Counted from the stretch's first letter, positions 10,793 to 22,810 are shown. The stretch: 64,000 bases of DNA from Mactra quadrangularis (GCA_025267735.1 CM046299.1:12360232-12424231), one strand, 5' to 3'. A program made the numbers and translations. Notes: a model not told the origin generated them from the letters alone.

Positions 10793-11868
10793 TGTTTATA
10801 GAATTCTTTTACAAAAGACATCGTTAATAACTATTGTCATTAATTCTATGTCGTACAATAGTAAACTGTTATTAGAGTCGTTAATTAAGACTTTGATGAG
10901 TTTTAATAAGGGAAATAGCGAATACGTTCAGTAATAATATTGTTTCTGGACGCAGCTGTCAAAGACAACTTTTGACCTATGTTTTTAATAAATAAATTCA
11001 ATCGTTAGAGGAACTTGGCTTTTCATTTCTTTGATTTTCAAACATGGTGTCGCGAAAAAAGTTTTTCTTCTAAATTAAAAAAAACGTTGATATTGTTGTT
11101 CAGCACTTTAATTAATGATCGAAGAAGGAAGTTGTTATTTAGATTGTATTAAATCAGACAGAAAACAACTAGCTATAATCTATAAAAAACACTTGCAAAC
11201 TATTTTTACTTGGCTAACTTACAAAAAGAGAAAGAAAATTATTATTTACTTGTTACCTCTTCGTATGATCCACGAAAATCACTATTTTTGCTTATCAAAC
11301 ATGTAACTGTGTCTTTTCCCTTTCTTCTTTTTCTCTTTCTTCTCCCTTTGTTATATTTGTTTATTTGTTTGGGTTTTTTTTTGTTTCTTTTGTTGATGGT
11401 TATTTTTTCCAACGGTTTATATGAATCTTTGCATTGGAAGAAAACAATTATGTTTGTGCTAAATAGAGATTTGAACTTGCACTTTGTTAATTCAATGCAA
11501 TTCTCTTTCGAAATATAGAAATAGATAATAATAATATGTTATCATTTGTTGTTTATGATAAAAAATGCGTAGCACGGACAATAGTTGCTGAGTATTTACT
11601 CTGTGTATTATGAGTGACTCAATATGCTGATTGATTATACATTCGTCGTTGTGCGATTGAAGGTATCGATTGTTGGTAACGTACGTCATACATCGTCTTT
11701 AATGTGATATATACATGCATTGATAATATCAGTTTTATGACCACAGAAAGGTGGAAAAATGACGGAAATATCCGAACAATATAAAGTACAAGAACGAAGG
11801 CTTTAGTTAATAAGTGTTATTAAGTAATTAAATCAATAAATCTCGAAAGGACAAATAGTTGGATATCA

Positions 11869-11893
11869 GCATAAACGCCTTCGGCGCTTATGC
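11869..11893. other. Short GC-capped hairpin
   Basis: GCATAAACGCC and GGCGCTTATGC pair with one mismatch around a TTC loop. It stands out in very AT-rich flank and is not present in U2. Function unknown; it may be an end of a lost element. Confidence 0.5.
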
Positions 11894-12038
11894 AAATTAG
11901 ATATCATCAAAATGACATTTCTTTTTCGATGAAAGTCAGTTTCTATGATTTCAATCCTTAACATAAAGCGTATTGTTAGCATAAGAATACGTCATGTTAC
12001 CACCCTTTGATTTTCATACATACCGTATATATGTATAT

Positions 12039-12416
12039 AGTCAAACAGAATTAACCTGAGCTTGAACTACTAATTTTAATAATTACACACTTCACTTACA
12101 CTAAATCGTAGGTTTCCGTATGTGTGTATACGGTTATTCACGTGTTTATAACAACCGATGTGACTATAAATCAATTTATTAAAAGTAGCATGTCTTTGTA
12201 CATTTAATTAGTTTTTGGGGAGCAAGTAAGTCAGCAATATTATGGCACAGTTTCAAAGTATTTATTCTTATGAAAACAACATTATTGTTCAGTACATGTA
12301 TTTTGCCGAAAGCTTCCGATAAAGCGCGATTTACAAACAAAGACAAAATAGACTGTAAATATTGAGTTTAATATATTCTTGCATAAAGGTCAAGCTCAGG
12401 TTAATTCTGTTGGACT
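12039..12416. mobile_element. 378-bp MITE, TA-flanked, inside the (TA)n foldback
   Basis: Terminal inverted repeats of about 28 bp, beginning AGTC(A/C)AACAGAATTAACC. The element is inserted in the TA tract of the foldback, giving TA at both ends. The equivalent site in the sister unit (around 6700) is empty. There is no coding capacity. TA flanks suggest a Tc1/mariner-type transposase acting in trans. Confidence 0.85.
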
Positions 12417-12526
12417 ATATATATACGGTATGTTTGAAAATCAATGGGAGGTAACATGACATACCTCTGTGATTGTGAGCACATAACACTAGTGTTTTAT
12501 ATTTTATTTGCCAAGTGTATCGTATA

Positions 12527-12598
12527 GTTTTTGTGGCCGAGTGGTAAGGCATTCAGTTTGCAAATCTTTTAGTCGTGGGTTCGAATCCCGATCGAAGC
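12527..12598 (+). pseudogene. tRNA-like pseudogene, sister of 6831-6902
   Basis: A 72-nt duplicate of the tRNA-like sequence. The B-box GGGTTCGAATCCC and the D-arm are kept. The acceptor stem has gained mismatches (GTTTTTG against TCGAAGC) and the anticodon stem is weaker (CAGTTTGCAAA). It is decaying relative to its partner. Confidence 0.5.
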
Positions 12599-14290
12599 CT
12601 CTTTTAATCTCTTTTTTATCGTTTAATTCATAGACGAATAGCGTAAAACACATAACCCCGTGCATAATCAAACTTGTAGAATCCTTTATTATAAATTTGA
12701 TTCCATCTCCTTAAGTAATGATGGCAGAACACAAACGACACTGTCAGTAAAACTTAATGATTTTATTGGTTTTTTGTAGTGTTTTATTTCTATTTCTAAA
12801 ATACATGTACATGTATACAGAAAAAAGGTCTAAATATTTAGATTCAAACTCGCACCATTTCCAAAAATAGATGTTCCGTAGCATTTCACTTTAACCGTAC
12901 GATTTTGAACATGCTAAGATATCGACACTAAATTATACATCACATTGTATTATTTACTGTAAATTTCTATGAATAGATCGCAGAAATTGATATATACAGT
13001 GTGCGTAAATCGTGTAATTATGCAGTCGGTCAGTTCAATACAATCATACAATACTTGTGGAAAAAATGTATATATTTGTTGTATACCGTGTTGCTCCAAA
13101 CTGCATGATTTTGACCTGGGACGAGTTGCCTAAGCAACTTGTTGGCTCAATTTCTCAGCTCTTATTTTAAAGATTTGATTTAAACTTAATACATATACCA
13201 GATATCAGGCAGACATGTGCAGACATAGGACAATAATGTCATCTGCTTGCATGGTTTTCATTCTTCTTTATCGATGCAAGCACGGCTTTGCCGTACATGC
13301 GTTGAAAAGCATTTTTATAACAATGCCCTTGTACTTAAACCAAAACATTTAAATCGTCATTTTGTTCCGTTTTGTTTAATTTCGTGCTTTAGTCATAAAA
13401 ATCGATCAAAGCTAAACTAGGTCAACGTTTCGATCATCCGAATTTCAAAATGATAGAAATATGATGGTTTTACATAATATATTGTAAATTCGCTTCTGTT
13501 CTTAAATGCATAATCTTTAAACACTTGCCTCAATTTGTTTAATTTCGATTCGACAAGCTCCGTCCGAGACACCAGTATGGAAGGTAGAGTCTGTGAATGA
13601 AAAGGGCGGGGTTGTTATCGGTCGACAGCGCAACCTAGTGAGTATGGCATTGCCCGACAATATATATCTCTTTACGAATTAAAGAGAGATAACAAACGAC
13701 TGACTTGTCATAGCGAAATGAAATGTTACGCTTGAAGTGCGCCTTTTTGTCTTTGTTGAAAACTGTTGAACTGTAGAAAGAGTAGTCTGCTTCTCTCTTG
13801 TTATATACATATTTATTTATATTTCATGACATTGACAATACAGTGAACTATACAATGATAAAACATGCAGTAATATTTACGCATAAAACAGTTCATAAAA
13901 AGCATGTTTAGTTAGATGAAATGTTAACACGTATATCCTTATTTCCTTTGTGATACTTATGAATTGAATAATGATAATGTATTACAAATAAATAATATAC
14001 GTTCACAGTAAGTAATTTAGGTAAAAATACTTTTACACAAAAAAGGGCTTAAAGTTCATAGTACAAAATATCAAGAGTAAAAAAGTAAGCTCATTACAAA
14101 GAAATATATGTACAAATCATCTCACATCTCCGATAAATGGGAATTTCCTAGCATGTCTAATGTATAGGGACAATTCATTACATAGAAAACATCCATCAAA
14201 ACCGATGGACATCTTTCTAAATCCTTTGTCCTTAGGTAGACAGAGCCTTTCTTTTTCTGTGAATTATGTTCCTAAGCGACCACAATAAAC
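12599..14290. repeat. Downstream flank of G4 (type L4, second copy)
   Basis: Almost identical to 6903-8590 apart from small indels (for example an extra 16 bases near 13145 and a missing segment near 13500). No gene is seen. Confidence 0.85.
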
Positions 14291-14506
14291 TATTTTCCTT
14301 GTGGGATAGCTGTTATTTGAATTATAGAATTAAAATGCTCTTTGAGGTAACCTGGTACTCTTTCTTTTTGAATTTTGAAAACATGATCTAACATAATTTG
14401 ATCTCGACCCTTTTCGAAACCGGAAACCAGTTTAGCGTTACCTTTGTTACGATGTAGAGACATCGTTCCAAAGTGTTGCAGAAATGTGTCTAAGTCATGC
14501 GGATGC

Positions 14507-15565
14507 TTATGATATATTCGAATCATATTTACTTGCAGTCGGTATATTATAAACTTCAATTTTCAATTGATGTGCTCGTTTCTCAAACTTAGTACATACC
14601 CGAGCCAGTAGAACGTATGTGTTATATTTACACTCTTTTAATTTTCCTATGTAAAGGTATAGATGTACAAATGTGTTGATTTGCATGCATAAAAACGAAA
14701 AACCCCTGAATACTCCTATAAGCACATGGTCACGAATATGATTAAAACTTGCAAGCAAAAATACACTTATTGACATCGGAATGTGCATTATAAAATAGCT
14801 TAGAATAATTGATCCCAAAACTTTCGTAAATTCATGATCACCACTTAAACATTGTCTTTGCCTAAAAACGGCAGATTTTTGGGCATTGATCCTTTTCTTA
14901 TGTCGCCAAACATTTTTTTGCATGAAAATATTTACCACGATTAGACAAATATCGTAGACAATGACCATCGTAATTGTCAAATACCTAGATATACTTGTGG
15001 CGTCAAACACATTACAGTTAAGTACGTCTAAATTACAATCTCTAAGTAACTGAAGTACAACGCTTAACAGAACAAGTCCAATGTTGAAAACACAAATACT
15101 AATGATAACCATTACTACACGACTGGTTTTATATTCAATTGTATAACTGAAACTAACCATTAATGCGATTATCCTTTCAACTGAAAGTGCGACTAATGAG
15201 CAAGACGACATTAAAATGAACATCCCAGTTGATATTATTCTTGACGTTCTAATGATGTCATTGTTATATCCAAAAGCAAATATCAGCATATGATGTGAAG
15301 AAAAAACAAACGCCGATAGCAAGTCACTAGCAATGTAACATAAAGACAAATGTCTACTGTATGGCGGCATTCTTTTTCCACGACTCACAGCATACATTAA
15401 AATAATATCAGTAAAAGCTGAAAATAAACTTACTACACACATCACCCAGTTAGAAGCAATCTCAGCCGTTTCAAAGTGTTTGAAAGTTGCAATATTCATA
15501 TCGTTCTGTGTGGTCGTATTTAACATGTCTGTAACATTTCCTTCAATCTGTGACGTATTTAACAT
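14507..15565 (-). CDS. Receptor G4: rhodopsin-like seven-transmembrane receptor
   Basis: A single-exon ORF of 352 residues with the same seven-helix layout as G2. The N-terminus is short: one repeat unit (sequons NTS, NVT) plus MLNTTTQ. After TM3 it reads SVERIIAL. TM6 has YFIMHIP and TM7 has NTFVHLYLY in place of NPxxY. The first half differs from G2 and G3 at many positions (for example CVVSLFSAF, SSHHMLIF, SFSYTIEYKTS); the second half is nearly identical to G3. It is probably a functional paralogue, since differences are mostly conservative and the frame is intact. Confidence 0.85.
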   Translation of the reverse strand: MLNTSQIEGNVTDMLNTTTQNDMNIATFKHFETAEIASNWVMCVVSLFSAFTDIILMYAVSRGKRMPPYSRHLSLCYIASDLLSAFVFSSHHMLIFAFGYNNDIIRTSRIISTGMFILMSSCSLVALSVERIIALMVSFSYTIEYKTSRVVMVIISICVFNIGLVLLSVVLQLLRDCNLDVLNCNVFDATSISRYLTITMVIVYDICLIVVNIFMQKNVWRHKKRINAQKSAVFRQRQCLSGDHEFTKVLGSIILSYFIMHIPMSISVFLLASFNHIRDHVLIGVFRGFSFLCMQINTFVHLYLYIGKLKECKYNTYVLLARVCTKFEKRAHQLKIEVYNIPTASKYDSNIS

Positions 15566-15860
15566 GTCTGTAACATTTCTTTCAATCTGTGACGTATTTT
15601 ACATGTCCGAAACATGTCTTTCAATCTGTGACGTATTTAACATGTCCGAAACATTTCTTTCAATCTGTGACGTATTTAACATGTGCGAAACATTTCTCAC
15701 AATCTGTGACGTATTTAACATGCTCGATTATTTCCCTTAATCTGTGACGTATTAAACATGTTCGAAAGATTTCTTTAAATTGGTGACGCATTCAACATTT
15801 CCTTTAAATTTTCTTCAATTTATGACGTATTTAACAAGTACCTTATATTTCTTTTATTTC
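15490..15860 (-). repeat. 39-bp minisatellite at the 5' end of G4
   Basis: About nine diverged units. A GACATGT/ACATTTC variant dominates, unlike the arrays at G2 and G3. Only the innermost one to two units are in the receptor frame. Confidence 0.9.
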
Positions 15861-16760
15861 ACATGCTCAAATAGTTTCCGTCAAATTGAAAAAAATCACG
15901 TTCATAAGTAAACAAAGTGTTTCTGAATCGCGAAATATATTATTTTTTCAACAATTTCTGTAAGATATTTCATTGCTATAAACAATACTTCAAACTAAGA
16001 AAAAATATATTTTGATACATACATTAATATATAAACTATCTGCTTTGTTCTGTTCGGTTCAGAACGAACAAGAGACAGTCCGACTGTCTAGATAATAAGA
16101 AAACAATGCCTCTCAACATATTACTCTGAAAACCCTTTATGTATATATACTGTTACCTCGACCACGCCTTTTCTCATTTGGTTATTTTCAGTGAATGATT
16201 GGCGCTTTTAATTATTTGTAAGCATAGGCAAATATACTTGGCACCATGTTGTTATACATTGAAATATGTCAACAAATATAATTATTCTCATATCATCTTC
16301 GCGATTCGTCTACCAATTTTCTATTTGATCTATTCTGTAGAATTATTGTACAAAAGAAATTGTTAATTAACTATTGTCATATTGAGGAAATATCTTATAA
16401 AAGTATATTATAGTCGTTGATATAAAGACGTTGAAGAAATTTTAATAGGGAGAAATAGTGAATAAGTTCAGTAATTAATGTATCTGTGCCTAGCTGTCTA
16501 AATCAACTTTTGACCTTTATGTTTTAAAGAGCAATACAATTTGCGTAACCATTCCTGTTTGTTCAATGCAATTATCTTTCGGAATAGAGAAATGGATAAA
16601 TGATATGGTACCATTGGTTGTTTATGAAAAACAGGTGCGTAGCACGAACGGTGTTTGCTGAAAATTGACTATATGTATTTTGGGTGATTCTCTTTACTAT
16701 TTGATTATACATTCGTCATGATACGATTGCATGTATCGATTGCTGGTTACTAGGGATGTA
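15861..16760. repeat. Upstream flank of G4, copy U4
   Basis: The most diverged copy of the upstream flank. It carries the short, uninterrupted form of the interspersed repeat (about 16485-16690) and lacks the SINE-tail insertion of U2 and U3. No gene is seen. Confidence 0.75.
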
Positions 16761-17139
16761 ACGGTTAACCGATATACTGGTTAATATTGCAATACGAATT
16801 CTGACGGTTTTAAACACGTTCGTTATTTCCTGAACCGGCTTTATTGTTATGAGCCGTACTGAATGTGATTGTTAATTTTTCTATGGATATATTTTTCATT
16901 GAATGCTGAAAGTGATTCAGATTACAATAGACAATCTTTTGATGTAAACAAAGTGTAGAGTTTTTCTTTCTTTTTTCCCAAATAGATGTATACTGAAAAA
17001 ATAGATCTAAAACAAAATATTCAAAATACAATGCTTACAATAAGCATATTTAGATTCAAACTCGCACCCTTTCCAAAATAGATGTTTCGTAGAATTTCAC
17101 TTTAACCGTGCGACTTTGAATGTGCTAAGATATCGACAC

Positions 17140-17600
17140 TAGTTTAGTAATGATGTTCAGTATCTACAGCAGAAAGTATATAAAGACATTGACAGTAATT
17201 ATATAATATATAGTGCGTACAAAAAAACAAAACGTGTTTTGGTAAACATTATAAATGAGACAATTCATTTCAGGGGTAGGCAGTTATTGAATAAAATTTG
17301 TGTAATTCATTTTAACAAAATTAGCATGGTTGATAAACCACCACTTGGTAAATCATACTTGTAATGGTAGAACGCTTTCCATTACACCAACAACTAAGAC
17401 ACAAGTAAAACATTCCACAATTGTTTATCTTAAAGTCATCCTGGACATCCCTCGTCGTGGGTTAGTTTATTGTATTGTTATTATAAACAGTGTTTTGTTT
17501 TTTTGTTCGAACTATATACATACGTTGACTAACAATGTTTACTTTATCTAAACTTGTATACTGTACGTAATCTATACGAAAATAAAAAGAATTACAAAAA
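17140..17600 (+). mobile_element. Retroposon insertion with 13-bp target duplication
   Basis: AAGATATCGACAC occurs at 17127-17139 and again at 17601-17613. The insert ends in an A-rich tail, as expected for a LINE or SINE. Its 3' part (ATCCCTCGTCGTGGGTTAGT) matches, inverted, the sequence at 21120-21192, so this is an interspersed family. Confidence 0.75.
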
Positions 17601-17805
17601 AAGATATCGACACAAAATTATATTGTATTATTTACTGCACATTTCTATGAATAGATCGCAGAAATTGATATATACAGTGTGCGTAAATCGTGTAATTATG
17701 CAGTCGGCCAATTCAATAAAATAATGCAATACTAGTGGAAAAATATGTATATTTGTTGTATACCATATTGCTCCAATTTGCATGATTTTGACCTGGGACG
17801 AGTTG

Positions 17806-17937
17806 CCTAAGCATATCGCTACGTATCGTTTCGTACCCTGGTATCCTTCTTACTCCAAAAGGAATAAAGGCATGATATCAATTACGGGTACCAGGGCACA
17901 AAGCAATACGTAACGATATGCTTAGGCAACTCTCCCA
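17806..17937. mobile_element. Foldback MITE
   Basis: Arms of about 44 bp (GAGTTGCCTAAGCATATCG and its complement, continuing through TACCCTGGTA/TACCAGGGCA) flank a loop of about 45 bases. In the intact flank copies (7426, 13122) only GAGTTGCCTAAGCAACTT is present at this place. Confidence 0.7.
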
Positions 17938-18740
17938 TGTCCATATTGCACTTTGACCTCTGGCTATTTTATTCAAATTAGTAATAAATCCAATGTCCAA
18001 TCAGAAATCACCATGGGTCATTTCCGCCATCTGAAAAATTCGAAAAGATAGATTTTAAATCGTGTGGGATTGTTATGGCTAAAAGTGATTATTGGATTAT
18101 ATTGTTCAAGGTTAATACTATTTCATCTTTTTATCGTAGCATTTTACATGTTTGTACCGAGTTTCATAATTAAATAATCAAGTTATTTATAAGTATCACA
18201 TGGAGTTCTGCTTCTGGTTTCACCCCCCCCCCCCCTTAAAAAAGAAGGGACAGTCGGTAAGCATGTTTAAATTGCTTTATGTCAACTGTTCATACATATT
18301 ATGGCTAAATCAGTCCCAGTAAAGGTCTCTTAAAACCATTATTGTAGTACTGAATTAATAAAAAGTAAAAGAGCTCTCAGACACCTAACGTCATGAGCCA
18401 ATGAATCTATGATTCAAAACTAGATTTTTGTATTACTTTCTAATGTTTGGTGGAAGATTTATCTTTACATTACGACGACTATAAGAAAAGCCAGAATATA
18501 GCCAGTTTAGTCCTTATAGACGATATCCGGAATTCAAATATATTGAACAAAACTTTTAAGTACCCCGATTTTTATATTGTAGACAATTTATATTTTTCAA
18601 CATTTTTGTCCGATCGAAAGTGGAAATGTGTGTAGGACCATACTGTCGTCTGCTTTCATGCTTTTCTTCTTTATCGATGCAAAACCGGTTTTGCCGTACA
18701 TGTGTTGAAAAGCGGATATGACCACGTGCTTTTCGTGTAA

Positions 18741-19199
18741 AAATCCTACGTGAATAGTTTGGGTGAAAATCATAAGACTGTTGATATGCACAACGAAAAA
18801 TCAAGAAATGGCTCGAATGTCGTCACAAAAACGAGGAATTGCCTTAGTTTTTTTGCAAGGCGGTGCTTCACATGCAGAGGTTAGATTTTTAATTGCAACT
18901 ACAAATTTCCTAAATAAGGAAATCGGGGTACTTAGAAGTTTCATCAAGTGTATTTGGGGTTTTCCCTTCGGTACAAACAAACTTTCACCGATATTATGAA
19001 AATATGTGTACAAAGAACATGTGATTTAATCCGTATTTCGTGTTCAAGTTTTTTCAGCGATAATGTGTTAAACCCGATAAATTGGAGGTCTATTAATTAA
19101 AGTGAATAAAATAATTTACTTTTACATTCGTCTTGATAATTCGCAAATAGCAATGACTGAGAAACATGGTAAATATTTTAAAACGACGAAATATCACTG
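18741..19199. other. Spacer without recognised features
   Basis: Opposed 64-82 codon open frames here (18556-19013) overlap on both strands and show no domain. Nothing else was seen. Confidence 0.4.
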
Positions 19200-19380
19200 G
19201 ATAACCAGTTCCGCGATGGTTTGAATCCCATCAAAAACTTACCCTGTTGTTTCCTTGAGCAAGAAACTTTATCCTACTAGCTCAGAGATTGGGGACCAGG
19301 ATGCGGACTCGAAAAAGTGACTAACCTAAATTGTAAGTACATGTACTTGTTTCATCATCGAGCTAAATTATATTAGTATG
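19200..19380 (+). mobile_element. SINE fragment, family with CCTTGAGCAAGAAACTTTAT core
   Basis: Remains of a tRNA-like B-box (GTTTGAATCCC) are followed by the core CCTGTTGTTTCCTTGAGCAA. The same family recurs, with a better tRNA head, at 62738-62942. Confidence 0.65.
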
Positions 19381-19468
19381 AAATCTATGATTTAGTTTCT
19401 CATACAGTATTTCTATAGTTTTGAAAGGATTGCACGTTGTTATTAGTTAAAGCTTTTATCTGTATATA

Positions 19469-19841
19469 CAGTACCCACAAAAAGTTTGGACATATATTCA
19501 CTTTGTAAGCCAACTACATAGGTTTTATCAAAACTTTAATTACCATTTATTTTGAAATGCTTTTTAGTTATGCTAATATTTTTTGTTATGGTACTATTTG
19601 AAGTTGAGACTACCAAATAGCTTGATTTCTTTGTTATAGAAAAGAATTACGTTGACTTTGGTTTCGGAGGCTTTGGGATATCAGATACTGAATCTTATAG
19701 ATGTGATGTATTTAAGAAATTTGTTTCCATTTAATCAACCATATTAAATAATTATATTGAAAATGATTTTTCCTACCAAAATCAATGAAATTTAAAACTT
19801 CTATTGAATTTTCTTTGTCTCCAAACTTTTGGTGGGTACTG
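19469..19841 (+). mobile_element. 373-bp TA-flanked MITE, family M1, copy 1
   Basis: The terminal inverted repeats read CAGTACCCAC(C/A)AAAAGTTTGG and are flanked by TA on both sides. There is no ORF. Tc1/mariner-like by TIR and target; non-autonomous. Confidence 0.88.
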
Positions 19842-20739
19842 TACAGTCCATGTTTTAGTTGTGATACATTGCGCAATGTGAGACTTGAATAAATAAATGT
19901 TTAGAAATATGCAAAGGTATAGTCCTTTTTTCTCAACTGTCAAAGATTGAATAATTTCACGGTGACTGAATGCATTGTCTTTGTAATGGCGACCTAATTG
20001 TTATTAAAAATATCTTGACTAAAACATATCATACGGCATAAGCGGCTTTACTCGATCATAATACACACTTTCGGAAACTCATAGATGTATTACGACAATA
20101 CTTTTAACAAACGCATTTACCGTGAAATTATTCATGTTTTGGCAGTTGAGAAAAAACGAATTTTAGATTGTCTGATTTATAGCTCGTTTAGGACAACTTG
20201 AGACAAAATACAACGATACCATTTTTATACACAGATGGATTTAAGTTAAGGTCACGTAATTTTCCACTATTATCAGTGTGTTTTTGATGTTTTAAATTTA
20301 GTAAGAGAACACACGTTCCACGCATTAAGACATGTTTAATACTTTCATCACACAAAATCAGCCTGACCTCCTTATATTAGGTAATACCCGAGTCCAAAAT
20401 ATGTAAACAAACCGAGTCGTTTGTCTCAAGTTATCCTAAACAAGCTATAATATGTGACATAATGTCCATGTTATTAAAATTATGCTGTCGCACTTAAACA
20501 TAATTATGTATCACCTACAGAAAACATTACCACTTTGAAACAAGAAGTAACATGTAATATCAAAAGAGTAGGCATATACTTGGTTGCAAAAGATTCTACA
20601 AATAATGTAAATTTGTAAAACTCAATGGATCATAAATTGATCTATACAGCGATTACAGTAACATAATTTGTTATCCGGGTTATAATAAATTATTGTGTAC
20701 CACAGGCGTCTGGCATGATCCCAGATCAAAAACACTATA

Positions 20740-21106
20740 CAGTACCCACCAAAAGTTTGGAGACATTTTCACTTTGTAGGCCTACTGAATAGCCTTTATC
20801 TAAAATTTGATATCTGTTTATTTGTTTAATCCTGTTAAGTTTTTCGTTTGTTTTGGTTATTATTATCATTATTATTATGATTGAGACTACAATAAAAGCA
20901 TAAAAGCTTTGTTATGGAAAATAATTACCATAAACATGGTTTAGAGGGCTCTAGGATATCAGGTGCTGAATCTTATAAATGTATTGCATTCGTGAAATTT
21001 GTTTTCATTTTATCACAAACCATACCTAAATATATCAAATATAATAATTCTACAAATATAATCATCAAAATTCAAGAACTGTAGTAAATTCCTTTTGTCT
21101 CACTGT
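20740..21106 (+). mobile_element. M1 MITE, copy 2, 3' TIR mostly deleted
   Basis: It starts TA-CAGTACCCACCAAAAGTTTG in the same orientation as copy 1. Near the right end, after TTTGTCTC, about 16 bases of the TIR are missing and only ACTGT remains. It is immobile as it stands. Confidence 0.8.
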
Positions 21107-21195
21107 TATGTCCAGTTAGTACAAAAACTAAAACTTTTTGTATATAAACAGTACAATGAACTAATCCACGACAAGGGATGCTCAGGGTGACAATA
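21107..21195 (-). mobile_element. Truncated 3' end of an interspersed retroposon
   Basis: The minus strand reads GCATCCCTTGTCGTGGATTA, matching the 3' part of the retroposon at 17140-17600. It lies between two M1 MITEs. Confidence 0.55.
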
Positions 21196-21574
21196 CAGTA
21201 CCCACCAAAAGTTTCAGGGAGACAAAAGAAATTTACTACAATTCTTGAATTTTGATGATTATTTTTGTAGAATCATTATTTTTTATATACTGAAGTGTGG
21301 TTTGTGATAAAATGAAAACAAATTTCATAAATGCAACACATTTATAAGATTTTGTATCTGACATCATAAAGCCTCCAAAACCATGTTTATAGTAGTTATT
21401 TTCCATAACGTAGCTTTTAGGCTATTTTTGTAGCCTCAGTTATAATTATAATGATAACCCAAAATTAATGTAAAGCTACGAAGAATTTCAAAATAAACAG
21501 TTACCAAACTTTAGATAAAAGCTAAGCAGTAGACCTACAAAGTAAATATGTCTCCAAACTTTTGGTGGGTACTG
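21196..21574 (-). mobile_element. M1 MITE, copy 3, inverted
   Basis: 379 bp, TIR CAGTACCCACCAAAAGTTT at the left and its complement at the right, flanked by TA. Internal sequence is in the opposite orientation to copies 1 and 2, so copies 2 and 3 form a large imperfect inverted repeat about 90 bases apart. Confidence 0.88.
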
Positions 21575-21603
21575 TACAATGCCATAGTACTGTAATACAT
21601 GTA

Positions 21604-21840
21604 GCCGCGGCCGTGGCGTAGTGGTTAGCATGTCTGACTTCGAATCCGAAGATGGCGGGTTCGAGCCCGGTCGCGGTAGGTCATACCCTATATACATGAG
21701 TTGTCGGCCTCGAGGTAGGGTAAGTTAGTACTGGTGATAGAAAAGTGTCCAGGAAACCCATGGTAGGAAGAGCTGACCGTCGCACTCGTGTATATAACTT
21801 TAATACGTGTTGAATACGACGTTAAAACCAATAAAAAATA
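21604..21840 (+). mobile_element. SINE with tRNA-Arg(TCG)-like head
   Basis: The head has A-box GTGGCGTAGTGGTTAGCATG, the anticodon-arm motif TGACTTCGAAT (TCG) and B-box GGGTTCGAGCCC. The body includes GTTAGTACTGGTGATAG and the 3' end is AAAACCAATAAAAAA. A second, older copy lies at 57561-57773. It is complete enough to have been mobile with LINE help. Confidence 0.85.
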
Positions 21841-22810
21841 TAAGATTTTTTATGAATGTCTTGCTGGCGTTATGGTATTTAGCGTTCTAACATATAGCAT
21901 GCACGACTGTCTACTTTGTGCGATCTATATACCTAATTTCATGAACATTGGGTTGTAAATATGTTCCCTAAAATGGTAAACACATTTTCAACAAGGTGAC
22001 CTTATCTTACGATTTTTGCCGAATTTTAAGTCCAAATTGTAATATTTTAGAAGAAAAGATTCCATTACGCTATTTAATACACAATCGATTTTGTTGGTCA
22101 TTATAATGGAACTATACACTATACATTTGTAGTTTCAATACTATAGTCCTAAAAAGAACAGATTACTGTAGATCGTATGAACATCAAACAGTATTAATTC
22201 ATTTTAAATTTCTAGCCTTCTGTAATAAGATTATGACTTAAATACACTTACGCTGATTTTTATCGTAAGGTCATTTGTGAAAAGACAAGAATCAAACCAA
22301 GGCAGCCGCCTTCGGTTCATTTTGGTGCTTTATGATTTAAATCGTAATTTCTTATGATCTATTAAAATTCTTTTACCACCTTGCAAGCAATTCTTTGGTG
22401 TTTCCTTCGAACCCATAAGCGCGATATAACCTTTCTGCGTTAATGCGTCGTAAAACCCAAACAAACAAAATTAGAATCAATAATGCTTCATAGTGTTTTC
22501 TTTCTTTTTCAGCTGTGCTGTTTGTTATCATACAAGCTGATATATGACATCATTTGAATCATTCCTATGATTCCCTTCTAATTTATAGGTAAATATACGT
22601 GTTGACGCAATGTATTATTATGGTGAGTACCTTTTTGTATTTATTTTCTAGGTACGTCATTTTTTGTAACATGTTTTAGTAAACTGTACGCTAAACATCT
22701 ATACATGGTATGTTAAGGAAGAATGTCACTGATGCCAATTTGCCGTCATTAATATTGTAAGAAACTATGATTAATACTTAAACTTAAATATTAGATTTTT
22801 TACATTGGTT
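21841..22810. other. Spacer with one SINE-tail fragment
   Basis: A tail of the GCGCGATATAACC...AAACCCAAACAAACAAA type lies at 22418-22468. No gene or other repeat was recognised. Confidence 0.5.

Larger units (their letters stand above)
10291..11985. repeat. Upstream flank of G3, copy U3
   Basis: Non-coding flank close to U2, including the shared SINE tail (10733-10792). It has lost about 100 bp relative to U2 around 11030-11095. A 25-base hairpin (11869-11893) lies near its right end. Confidence 0.85.
16761..18740. repeat. Decayed remnant of an L4-type flank
   Basis: Blocks at about 17040-17139, 17601-17810 and 18630-18730 match 7140-7235, 7225-7435 and 7510-7615. They are separated by insertions, including 17140-17600 and the foldback at 17806-17937. 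This marks the right end of the receptor array; no receptor body follows. Short open frames here (16810-17031, 18447-18635) are not convincing genes. Confidence 0.65.
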
